5,708 nucleotides of DNA, taken from positions 1 to 5,708 of the forward strand of contig SOKD01000330.1 in NCBI GenBank assembly GCA_004376305.1, written 5' to 3'. Each line of letters opens with the position of its first letter. Position 1 is the stretch's first letter. A model generated the notes under the pieces. It searched no databases, was not told where the DNA came from, and saw only the letters and a program-made list of their open reading frames with translations. Source of the stretch: Candidatus Cloacimonadota bacterium. Its GTDB lineage: Bacteria > Hydrothermota > E44-bin80. Below, in pieces: positions 1-4,962 of the stretch. The position numbers and the translations under genes are program-made.

Positions 1-343
1 TTTCAGATTTTCCAACCCTTTCAATAACATCTAATATTCTGTGAAAAGCATACGTTCCAACCACAGCATCTACTTCCGGAATTTCTTCCAAAATCTCAGC
101 ACCATAACGCTGCCCCAGACAACCCGATACAATAATTTTTTTTCCTTTAAGATCACCATATGAGAGTATCTGATCGATTGATTCCTGTTTTGCCTCTTCA
201 ATAAATGCACAGGTGTTGATAATGATAATATCCGCACTTCTCGGATCATCGGTAAGCGTATGAAAGCTGAGAAGCCGGGAGGTAATCATCTCACTGTCAA
301 CCTCATTTTTGAAACAACCAAGGGTCCTAATAAATATCTTCAT
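1..343 (-). CDS. rimO: Ribosomal protein S12 methylthiotransferase RimO, N-terminal part (3' end outside window)
   Basis: RimO is a cytoplasmic radical-SAM iron-sulfur enzyme that adds a methylthio group to a conserved aspartate of ribosomal protein S12. Only the first 114 codons are here; the gene continues past base 1. They form the UPF0004 (methylthiotransferase N-terminal) domain with its three cluster-binding cysteines visible: C10 in TLGCFKNEVDSE, C45 in NTCAFIEEAKQESID and C75 in SGCLGQRY. The NTC-FI-EAK-ESID block and GCLGQRY favour RimO over its tRNA-modifying relative MiaB. The radical-SAM CxxxCxxC motif and the TRAM domain would lie outside the window. Residue 11 is Phe, where RimO proteins usually have Pro (LGCPKN). 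ATG at 343-341 is the only possible start, since an in-frame TAA lies at 361-359. No Shine-Dalgarno sequence precedes it, so initiation is weak or leaderless. It is divergent from the receiver gene at 537. Family assignment is firm; RimO versus MiaB is very likely but rests on the N-terminus only. Confidence 0.93.
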   Translation of the reverse strand, partial: MKIFIRTLGCFKNEVDSEMITSRLLSFHTLTDDPRSADIIIINTCAFIEEAKQESIDQILSYGDLKGKKIIVSGCLGQRYGAEILEEIPEVDAVVGTYAFHRILDVIERVGKSE

Positions 344-433
344 TTTGCAAAATGCGAATTATTGTTTCTTATTTTACACATAATTTCGCTTTTTCTGATG
401 TCCTCAGTTTCATTTTCGAATACATCAAAAATA

Positions 434-449
434 ATGCATATAAATGCAT
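434..449. repeat. Paired ATGCAT palindromes, candidate upstream activator site
   Basis: Two identical 6-bp palindromes, ATGCAT at 434-439 and 444-449, are separated by ATAA, so they repeat at a 10-bp interval (one helical turn). They lie about 75-90 bp upstream of the predicted sigma-54 start site near 525, a usual distance for enhancer-binding-protein sites. A wider inverted repeat, ATACAT 420-425 and ATGTAT 448-453, overlaps them. The repeat is seen directly; its role as an activator site is inference, and the AT-rich context makes chance occurrence possible. Confidence 0.35.
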
Positions 450-497
450 GTATGTCAGTAACTTAACAAAACATTTTCCTTTGCTCGTTTCGCAGCT

Positions 498-515
498 CTG
501 GCACGGTATTTGCAT
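498..515 (+). promoter_or_regulatory. Sigma-54 (RpoN) -24/-12 promoter
   Basis: CTGGCACG, four bases, then TTGCAT matches the sigma-54 consensus YTGGCACG-N4-TTGCW at every fixed position. The invariant GG is at 500-501 (-25/-24) and GC at 512-513 (-13/-12). The predicted start of transcription is near base 525, only about 12 bases before the ATG of the receiver gene and inside its purine-rich ribosome-binding region. Sigma-54 promoters need an AAA+ enhancer-binding activator; none is encoded in this window. Confidence 0.85.
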
Positions 516-522
516 ATATACA

Positions 523-532
523 GAGGAGGAGG
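523..532 (+). promoter_or_regulatory. Strong Shine-Dalgarno for the receiver gene
   Basis: GAGGAGGAGG ends 4 bases before the ATG at 537 and fixes that start. If transcription begins near 525, the mRNA leader is little more than this site. Confidence 0.85.
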
Positions 533-536
533 CTAA

Positions 537-887
537 ATGAATAAGAACGTTTTATTGATATCGAATGATCCCACATTTGTTTTCATGATGGCAGCGATTA
601 TAGAAAACCTTTCGCTACCGCTCCAATCATCACATAATGATGGCAATGTGTGGAATCTAATAAAAAACAAGCAACCACGGATCGTTATCTGGGACGCTGA
701 GCATTCCAACGCCATTGAAGAAATCGACCATGAATTTCACAACCAATTGCCAGGTGATTCACATCTATTTCTCTTCTCCGATGCCATTTCCAGGCTAAGC
801 CATTTGAAGAACCGTAGATTACACCTCTTCCCAAAACCTTTCAGCCCAAAAGAGATTTCTTGTCTATTAAGGGAAATAACTAGCTGA
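537..887 (+). CDS. Stand-alone receiver-like (CheY/REC-fold) protein, 116 aa
   Basis: This looks like a single response-regulator receiver domain with no output domain. The beta1 strand VLLISNDP supplies N10-D11 in place of the usual acidic pair. IVIWDAE (beta3) places the candidate phospho-acceptor at D53. FLFSD (beta4) gives S81 at the Ser/Thr switch position, and LFPKPFSPKE (beta5) gives the conserved K100-P101, followed by a final helix. Length and element order fit a CheY-like fold of about 115-120 residues, so phosphorylation is possible but one metal-binding acid is missing. Such proteins act as phospho-relays or by binding partners; the partner is not in the window. It is transcribed from a sigma-54 promoter and starts at ATG 537 after a strong GAGGAGG site. 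The TGA stop is followed at once by TAA. It is convergent with hprK, and I see no intrinsic terminator in the 79 bases between them. The fold call is motif-based and the function unknown; a degenerate pseudo-receiver is the main alternative. Confidence 0.8.
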   Translation: MNKNVLLISNDPTFVFMMAAIIENLSLPLQSSHNDGNVWNLIKNKQPRIVIWDAEHSNAIEEIDHEFHNQLPGDSHLFLFSDAISRLSHLKNRRLHLFPKPFSPKEISCLLREITS

Positions 888-966
888 TAAATATGCACTT
901 ACATCTCATAGATTAGAATCGTTGTTACTTGTTTCTCTTTTCAATTCCCCCTTATTATCAACAAGA

Positions 967-1956
967 CTATTCAGTATCCTCGTCCAGCTGTCCGAATTCC
1001 TCTGATTTCCTCTTCATGAATTTTACCAGACTTTTATTGAATATTAGCGGTGTATCAATGGCGTAGAGCTTTAAGAGATGCTCAAGTGCAACCACCTCAC
1101 TGAGAACAGAGATATTCTTTCCAGGAACAAGCGGAATAACTTTATACGGAATTTTCACCCCAAGAATTTGCTTTGTCTTTTCTACAAGCCCCGTCCTTTC
1201 AATATCCGACTTCTCACCCCACCTGATAAGCTCTACTTCTATTTCTACTCTCTTTTGAAGCCTTGTTGCACGGACCCCAAATATCTTCGCAAGATCGACA
1301 ATTCCTATACCTCTGATCTCAATATGAGCATGGAAGAAATCGACTGGTTCTTTGCCCTCCCCCATGAGTAGATCCCTTGACCTCTTCGTTACCTTTACAA
1401 TATCATCGGCAATAAGCCTGTGTCCCCTTTGAACCAGATCAAGAGCTGTTTCACTTTTTCCTATCCCGCTCTTTCCAGTAAAGAGAATGCCAATGCCATA
1501 AACATCAACAAGCGTGCCATGAATATACAGATAAGGCGCGGTCTTCCTCTCAATATAATCAAGAATCCTGTGCACAAGTTCACACTTGATTGCATTCGAG
1601 ACAAATAATGGTATCTTCTTACTCCTGCACAACGCAGTGAGTAATCGAGGAGCAGCAAGATTATCTGAAATTATTATACAGGGAATATGGTAACCGGTTA
1701 ATCGCTTTAATGCCTTTTCAAACGCTTCCTTCTTCAACTGGTTTATGAAACTGATTTCCTGCATTCCTAACACCTGTATCGCAGTGTCATTAAAATGACT
1801 TTTATAACCTGCCAGAACGAGCCCCGGACAAATGATGTAATTGGTCTTTACTAGCCTATCTTCACCTTCAACTCCACTTATATTCTTGAGCTCAAGTTCT
1901 TTTTTCTTTTCATCAAAAAACGTCTTTACAGAAAGTTTGTCTCTTCTTACTTTCAT
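967..1956 (-). CDS. hprK: HPr kinase/phosphorylase
   Basis: HprK phosphorylates, and reversibly dephosphorylates, a serine of the phosphocarrier HPr (often Ser46) or an HPr-like protein, linking sugar-phosphotransferase state to carbon regulation. At 329 aa it matches the usual length of about 310-330. Residues 1 to about 135 form the variable N-terminal domain. The C-terminal catalytic domain shows catalytic H146 (YIHG), the P-loop GKSGIGKSE at 161-169 with K168, and D184-D185 in LIADD. The family signature HIEIRGIGIVDLAKIFG lies at 211-227, and the K-loop region is PLVPGKNIS at 275-283. The P-loop has K162 where Firmicutes enzymes have Asp; the rest is canonical. It is the last gene of the nadB-hpf-hprK operon. 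Its ATG (1956-1954) overlaps the hpf stop as ATGA, implying coupled translation, with GGGAG upstream (1970-1966). No HPr or enzyme I gene is in the window. Function by family is firm; whether a full sugar PTS exists in this organism is unknown. Confidence 0.97.
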   Translation of the reverse strand: MKVRRDKLSVKTFFDEKKKELELKNISGVEGEDRLVKTNYIICPGLVLAGYKSHFNDTAIQVLGMQEISFINQLKKEAFEKALKRLTGYHIPCIIISDNLAAPRLLTALCRSKKIPLFVSNAIKCELVHRILDYIERKTAPYLYIHGTLVDVYGIGILFTGKSGIGKSETALDLVQRGHRLIADDIVKVTKRSRDLLMGEGKEPVDFFHAHIEIRGIGIVDLAKIFGVRATRLQKRVEIEVELIRWGEKSDIERTGLVEKTKQILGVKIPYKVIPLVPGKNISVLSEVVALEHLLKLYAIDTPLIFNKSLVKFMKRKSEEFGQLDEDTE

Positions 1957-2249
1957 CCTTTTCTTCTCCCGTGGTATTTTCCTATATGTTTTTTAATGCG
2001 TGCTTCCATCTTCGAAATACTCTGTTCAATTGCCTTTGTTAGGTCGTAATCCTCTCCTTTTGTTGTTATCAAGGACTTATCAACTCTCATCTTAATTTCT
2101 GAAGATTTCCTGCGGCTGTTCTCTTCAAGAATTACCTCAACACCAATGATCCTGTCAGTATATTTACTGAATTTTTCCAATTCCTCTTCAATCATCACCT
2201 TTAATGTATCTGATAGCTTGAAATGACGAGATGTTATTGCAACCTTCAT
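1953..2249 (-). CDS. hpf: Ribosome hibernation promoting factor, short form (HPF/RaiA family)
   Basis: A 98-residue cytoplasmic protein of the S30AE/HPF family. It binds the decoding region of the small subunit in slow-growing or starved cells, blocking mRNA and tRNA and promoting dimerised or otherwise dormant ribosomes. The sequence follows the beta-alpha-beta-beta-beta-alpha pattern. It opens MKVAITSRHFKLSDTLKVMI (strand plus helix 1), then a helix containing KFSKYTDRIIGVEVILEE, two strands (about 49-63), DYDLTKAIEQSISKMEARI as helix 2 (about 67-86), and a basic tail KKHIGKYHGRRKG. The length is that of short HPF; the long form's C-terminal dimerisation domain is absent. The start at 2249 is supported by a strong purine-rich site, GGGAGGGAG, just upstream. 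It begins 26 bases after nadB ends and overlaps hprK by 4 bases, so it is in the middle of one operon. hpf next to hprK is a common arrangement at rpoN loci in proteobacteria; here nadB occupies the upstream position instead. Confidence 0.95.
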   Translation of the reverse strand: MKVAITSRHFKLSDTLKVMIEEELEKFSKYTDRIIGVEVILEENSRRKSSEIKMRVDKSLITTKGEDYDLTKAIEQSISKMEARIKKHIGKYHGRRKG

Positions 2250-2275
2250 CTCTCCCTCCCTTTTCTTTGTTAATT

Positions 2276-3877
2276 TTAGATCCTGTCTCCTCTGGTTATA
2301 ATTGTATCTTTTTTCCAGTATCTATCATCCCTGTGCGGATAATCAACAATGAAATGAAGACCCCTTGATTCCTTCCTCATAAGAGCTGATCGTATAATGA
2401 GTTCTGCTACTTGAGCCATATTCCTTAATTCAATCAGTTCAGTGAAAATCTGTGTACTACTGAAAATCCTCTCCACCTCCTCTTTTATGGTTATCACTCT
2501 TTTCAGGGCTTCAATCAGCCTGCTTTCACGCCTGACAATTCCTACATAATCCCACATTATCTTTTTAATTATCTCTCTATTGTGAACAACAATCATCTTC
2601 TCTGCCCTTTTTTTTCGTTTCCTCATGAACATTGGAACCTTCCTGGTAGAAAATGTGAGATTCGGGAGCTTCCTCTGTGCATCCCTGAATGCGCGCTCAG
2701 AAAAGACAAGAGCTTCAAGCAAAGAATTGCTGGCAAGTCTATTTGCACCATGGACACCTGTATACGCCGCTTCTCCTGCTGCATAGAGACCTTTGAGTGT
2801 GGTTTTTGCGTCAGAATCGGTGGCAATGCCACCGCAAAGGTAGTGAGCTGCCGGAACAACAGGGATAGACTTATTCTGGGGGAAAATACCCCTATCAACA
2901 AGAACATTGTAAATGGTTGGGAAACGATTCTTAAATCTTCTGCGTCCTATTGGGGAGGTATCAAGCAGTACATATTTGTCTCCGCTCTTCTTTATCTCTG
3001 TATCAATTGCGCGCGCAACAATATCCCTGGGAGCAAGTGATTTTCGGGGATGGTACTTTTCCATGAATGTCTTTCCATCTACAGTCCTGAGAAATGCACC
3101 TTCTCCTCTCACCGCTTCAGATATGAGAAAAGCTCTCTCTGTTTCCCCTCTTTCATAGAGTGATGTAGGATGAAACTGGATAAATTCCATATTGGCAACC
3201 GGAACTCCAGCCCGAAATGCCATTGCAGTTCCATCCCCGGTGGCTATCGAAGGATTTGTTGTATGCAGATAGAGCTGTCCTGCACCTCCTGTTGCCAACA
3301 AAGTCATGCGGGAAACAACCGGGTTGACATTCCACGATTTATTTTCATATATGTACGCACCACAGCAGCGTTTGTGCTCCTTCCTCGAATCTATTGTGAG
3401 GTCGACAGCAACATGATTCTCAAGCATCTCAATGTTTTTATCCGCTTTTAATGCATTGAGAAGAGCTGTCTCAATCGTCTTCCCTGTCAGGTCTTTTGAG
3501 TGAACAATCCTTCTTTTTGAATGTCCACCTTCCATTCCAAGATCAAGGGCTTTCTTTGCTCTCCGTGAGACCTTTTTTGAGAACTGAACACCAAAATCCA
3601 TCAACTCCTGGACAAGATGAGGGCCTTCCCTGACCATAATCTCAACCACCCCTGTTTTCGAAAGACCATCACCAGCTTTCAGTGTATCTTCAATATGTAA
3701 ATCAAAACTATCATCAGGGGAAAAAACACTGGCAATCCCCCCCTGTGCATAGTTCGTATTTGCATCGCTCTTTTCTTTTTTGGTAACAATAAGAACCGTG
3801 CCCTCTTTTGCAGCTTTGAGTGCAAATGTTAATCCGGCTATCCCACTCCCGATAACGAGAAAATCACACTTTATCAT
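2276..3877 (-). CDS. nadB: L-aspartate oxidase
   Basis: NadB is a cytoplasmic FAD enzyme that oxidises L-aspartate to iminoaspartate, the first step of de novo NAD synthesis; NadA then makes quinolinate. At 533 aa it has the usual full length. The FAD dinucleotide-binding motif GSGIAG is at residues 10-15, and SDANTNYAQGGIA at 37-49 is a strong family mark. EGGHS (E116), QFHPTSLY (H236), LAPRDIVARAID (R284), AAHYLCGG (H345) and GLYAAGEAAYTGVHGANRL (R380) carry the substrate and flavin residues known from E. coli NadB. The helical C-terminal domain (about 420-533) is complete. Fumarate reductase and succinate dehydrogenase flavoproteins are relatives, but the HYLCGG and NTNYAQGG blocks favour NadB. 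It is first in the nadB-hpf-hprK operon. ATG 3877 is the only possible start, because an in-frame TAA lies two codons upstream. It has no clear Shine-Dalgarno; the nearest AGG is about 15 bases away, inside a leader hairpin. nadA and nadC are not in the window. Confidence 0.96.
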   Translation of the reverse strand: MIKCDFLVIGSGIAGLTFALKAAKEGTVLIVTKKEKSDANTNYAQGGIASVFSPDDSFDLHIEDTLKAGDGLSKTGVVEIMVREGPHLVQELMDFGVQFSKKVSRRAKKALDLGMEGGHSKRRIVHSKDLTGKTIETALLNALKADKNIEMLENHVAVDLTIDSRKEHKRCCGAYIYENKSWNVNPVVSRMTLLATGGAGQLYLHTTNPSIATGDGTAMAFRAGVPVANMEFIQFHPTSLYERGETERAFLISEAVRGEGAFLRTVDGKTFMEKYHPRKSLAPRDIVARAIDTEIKKSGDKYVLLDTSPIGRRRFKNRFPTIYNVLVDRGIFPQNKSIPVVPAAHYLCGGIATDSDAKTTLKGLYAAGEAAYTGVHGANRLASNSLLEALVFSERAFRDAQRKLPNLTFSTRKVPMFMRKRKKRAEKMIVVHNREIIKKIMWDYVGIVRRESRLIEALKRVITIKEEVERIFSSTQIFTELIELRNMAQVAELIIRSALMRKESRGLHFIVDYPHRDDRYWKKDTIITRGDRI

Positions 3878-3884
3878 TTTTTAT

Positions 3885-3926
3885 GAACAAAACCTGTCTT
3901 TCCTAGAATGAAAAGACAGGATTCTA
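3885..3926 (-). terminator. Leader hairpin with T-run and competing stem before nadB (possible attenuator)
   Basis: Read on the minus strand, CCTGTCTTT (3920-3912) and AAAGACAGG (3901-3893) form a perfect 9-bp stem with a 10-base loop, followed at once by TTTTGTT (3892-3886). That is the shape of an intrinsic terminator, only about 15 bases before the nadB ATG. A second inverted repeat, TAGAAT (3926-3921) and ATTCTA (3909-3904), encloses the first arm and lies in the loop of the first hairpin. The linkers (0-2 bases) are too short for both stems to form together, so they should be alternatives. The repeats are seen directly. Control of nadB by attenuation is inference. The stem has only four G:C pairs, so termination might be weak, or the structure might act on translation instead. 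Confidence 0.5.
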
Positions 3927-3959
3927 ATTGACATATTCACTTATTACCATTCTTAATTA

Positions 3960-3988
3960 AATATAGTATGCGAAGAGAAAAAAGTCAA
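3960..3988 (-). promoter_or_regulatory. Sigma-70 promoter of nadB-hpf-hprK
   Basis: On the minus strand TTGACT (3988-3983) is followed after exactly 17 bases by TATATT (3965-3960); each hexamer matches consensus at five of six positions. Transcription should start near 3953, giving nadB a leader of about 76 bases that contains the hairpin at 3885-3926. No other promoter is obvious inside the operon. Confidence 0.7.
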
Positions 3989-4002
3989 GAGAAATATCAA
4001 TT

Positions 4003-4020
4003 GCAGAGTACGCAGAGAAG
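4003..4020. repeat. Two-copy 9-base tandem GCAGAGTAC / GCAGAGAAG
   Basis: Two adjacent 9-base units share GCAGAG and differ at the last three positions in two bases. The wording resembles degenerate GCAGAG-type dispersed intergenic repeats found in some uncultured bacterial genomes, but two copies alone prove nothing. Confidence 0.3.
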
Positions 4021-4148
4021 ATATTTATTGCCCAACACAGTCACTGTTTAGTCACGGATTATACCAAACTAAAGAAGATTCTCAAAGAGCAAAGTCATCC
4101 TTAATCCAAAACCAAAAGAGCTCAATCCCATTACACAATTAATGCAGA

Positions 4149-4163
4149 TAATCACTGTAATCA
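4149..4163. repeat. Direct repeat TAATCA-CTG-TAATCA
   Basis: TAATCA occurs at 4149-4154 and 4158-4163, 9 bases apart, and is bracketed by CAGAT at 4145-4149 and 4162-4166. It ends about 35 bases upstream of the -35 box at 4199, where an activator could bind. Its function is not known. Confidence 0.3.
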
Positions 4164-4198
4164 GATCTTCCTTGGACTTGTAGAAAATTAAAAACATA

Positions 4199-4227
4199 TT
4201 GACACAGAAATTGTGTCGTGGTATAAA
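4199..4227 (+). promoter_or_regulatory. Consensus sigma-70 promoter for the 58-aa gene and eamA-type gene
   Basis: A perfect TTGACA (4199-4204), a 17-base spacer and TATAAA (4222-4227, five of six) make this the strongest-looking promoter in the window. Transcription should start near 4234, leaving only about 16 bases, mostly the ribosome-binding site, before ATG 4250. Confidence 0.82.
4201..4217. promoter_or_regulatory. Operator-like inverted repeat inside the promoter
   Basis: GACACA (4201-4206) and TGTGTC (4212-4217) are perfect 6-bp arms around a 5-base centre, overlapping the -35 box and the spacer. A protein bound there would block RNA polymerase, so a repressor site is the natural reading. 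Which regulator is unknown. Chance is possible with arms this short, although the exact placement is suggestive. Confidence 0.5.
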
Positions 4228-4236
4228 ATGCAAAAA

Positions 4237-4243
4237 AAGGAGG
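4237..4243 (+). promoter_or_regulatory. Shine-Dalgarno that decides the start at 4250
   Basis: AAGGAGG lies 6 bases before ATG 4250. The longer reading of the frame from ATG 4199 would begin inside the -35 box, upstream of the likely transcript start, and has no ribosome-binding site, so 4250 is the start. Confidence 0.9.
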
Positions 4244-4249
4244 TTATCG

Positions 4250-4426
4250 ATGAAATCCCTAAATGCAATTCTTGAATCAGAAGCAGAGATACCGCTGAAG
4301 AAAAATGGTGGAAATGAACGATACCTTGTCTTTTCGCAACCATTTCTTCTCATGTTGAGAGAGAAAGGAAGAACCTATCCCCTTCTCGCGATCTGGATCA
4401 ATAATCCGGAATTGTTTGAAAAGTAA
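4250..4426 (+). CDS. Small protein of unknown function, 58 aa
   Basis: I do not recognise this protein. It is 58 residues, starting MKSLNAILESEAEIPLKKNG and ending PLLAIWINNPELFEK. It has no signal peptide, no membrane segment and no cysteines. A charged N-terminal half (acidic ESEAE, then KKNGGNER) is followed by a more hydrophobic stretch, YLVFSQPFLLMLREKGRTYPLLAIWI, that could form a strand-helix-strand core. That the gene is real is supported by a consensus promoter 23 bases upstream, an AAGGAGG site at ideal spacing, and a downstream gene 54 bases away on the same strand with its own ribosome-binding site. It is therefore likely co-transcribed with the EamA-type gene, and both would be under the inverted repeat at 4201-4217. 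It could be a small accessory or regulatory protein, or a remnant of a longer gene; nothing in the sequence decides. Confidence 0.75.
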   Translation: MKSLNAILESEAEIPLKKNGGNERYLVFSQPFLLMLREKGRTYPLLAIWINNPELFEK

Positions 4427-4480
4427 GAAAAGAAAGAATAAAAAGATTGCTCAAAGACTATTGAATATGGGGAGAGAAAG

Positions 4481-4897
4481 ATGAAAATCTGGTTAGTATA
4501 TGCGACACTCTGTACCTTTATGTGGGGTCTCTGGGGTTTTCTGGGAAAAATGGCATCAAGGTCAGTTACTTCAAAAAACCTTATATTATTGGGTGTTCTG
4601 GGAGGACTTATCATCTACCCTCTGTACTTTCTCCTGTTTCACAAACACTTCACGTTTAGTTGGAAAAATCCCGACTTCTACTTCGCGGTAATCGGCGGAA
4701 TTCTCGGGAGTTTGGGAGCCATCTTCTTCTACCTGGCACTTTCAAAAGGCGAGGCTTCACGAGTGGTGGTTACCACAGCAATGTATCCTGTATTGACCGT
4801 TCTCCTTTCTTTCCTTATCTTGCGGGAAGGAATTTCGCTGTCTAAGATCGTGGGTATCGTATTTGCTCTGGCAGGCATTTTTTTCTTATCAAGGTAA
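4481..4897 (+). CDS. Half-size EamA/DMT-family membrane transporter, 138 aa
   Basis: An inner-membrane protein made of one EamA domain, half the usual ten-helix drug/metabolite transporter. Five hydrophobic segments lie at about 3-22, 34-53, 66-87, 95-114 and 120-137. Family marks are the W-x-x-x-x-x-KMAS region after helix 1, the FYLALSKGEASRVVVTTAMYPV stretch before helix 4, and FLILREGISLSKIVGIVFALAG at the end, where REx(3-4)S followed by a G-rich helix is typical. Full DMT exporters have two such repeats, so this one probably works as a dimer, as small multidrug-resistance proteins do. The substrate cannot be read from sequence. ATG 4481 is supported by GGGGAG at 4469-4474, six bases away. 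It follows the 58-aa gene by 54 bases and probably shares its promoter. The stop TAA is in place with no frameshift in the downstream 65 bases, so it looks like a true single-domain protein rather than a broken long one. Confidence 0.88.
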   Translation: MKIWLVYATLCTFMWGLWGFLGKMASRSVTSKNLILLGVLGGLIIYPLYFLLFHKHFTFSWKNPDFYFAVIGGILGSLGAIFFYLALSKGEASRVVVTTAMYPVLTVLLSFLILREGISLSKIVGIVFALAGIFFLSR

Positions 4898-4922
4898 ATA
4901 CGGTTAGATTTCTCTATTTTTC

Positions 4923-4951
4923 TTGACGATTTCCCTTTTCTGTGTTATAGA
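4923..4951 (+). promoter_or_regulatory. Probable sigma-70 promoter giving a leaderless transcript
   Basis: TTGACG (4923-4928, five of six), a 17-base spacer, then TATAGA (4946-4951, four of six). The expected transcript start is about 4956-4960, only 3-7 bases before ATG 4963. This agrees with the absence of any Shine-Dalgarno before that gene. Confidence 0.55.
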
Positions 4952-4962
4952 TTCTCATACGT

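Larger units (their letters stand above)
3989..4198. other. Gene-free interval with short repeats
   Basis: No convincing coding sequence: the open frames that cross it lack ribosome-binding sites, and the longest runs antisense to the gene at 4250. It holds several small sequence patterns: a 9-base tandem unit GCAGAGTAC/GCAGAGAAG at 4003-4020, an 11-bp palindrome ACAGTCACTGT at 4037-4047, GTCAC repeated 11 bases apart at 4040 and 4051, and the repeat at 4149-4163. Together with 3878-3988 and 4199-4249 it makes the 372-base gene-free gap between two divergent transcription units. Confidence 0.6.

Noticed and set aside
344..420. Sigma-70 promoter for rimO
   Set aside because: TAAAAT at 376-371 on the minus strand could be a -10 box, but no -35 of useful quality lies 16-18 bases upstream, so I do not call it.
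260..466. 68-codon plus-strand frame
   Set aside because: It lies largely antisense to the conserved rimO N-terminus and has no start signals.
352..540. 62-codon plus-strand frame across the rimO-receiver gap whose stop overlaps the receiver ATG as ATGA
   Set aside because: The overlap looks like translational coupling, but the frame has no ribosome-binding site, spans the sigma-54 promoter and would start upstream of its transcript; the residues look like translated AT-rich spacer.
928..965. CTTGTT/AACAAG inverted repeat between the convergent receiver and hprK genes
   Set aside because: Only 6 bp with a 26-base loop and no T-run on either strand, so not a credible terminator.
2582..3040. 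152-codon plus-strand frame inside nadB
   Set aside because: It is antisense to strongly conserved NadB sequence and has no homology signal; a shadow frame.
3893..3926. True H-type pseudoknot made from the two overlapping stems of the nadB leader
   Set aside because: The topology is right, but the connecting loops are 0-2 bases across stems of 6 and 9 bp, too short to span them; alternative hairpins are more reasonable.
3928..3957. Plus-strand TTGACA at 3928-3933 as a promoter toward 4250
   Set aside because: No acceptable -10 box at 16-18 bases; the best is TCTTAA or CTTAAT. A far better promoter lies at 4199, and the hexamer falls within the nadB leader.
4069..4353. 94-codon minus-strand frame
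   Set aside because: It runs antisense through the promoter, ribosome-binding site and first part of the 58-aa gene, has no ribosome-binding site, and its residues look random.
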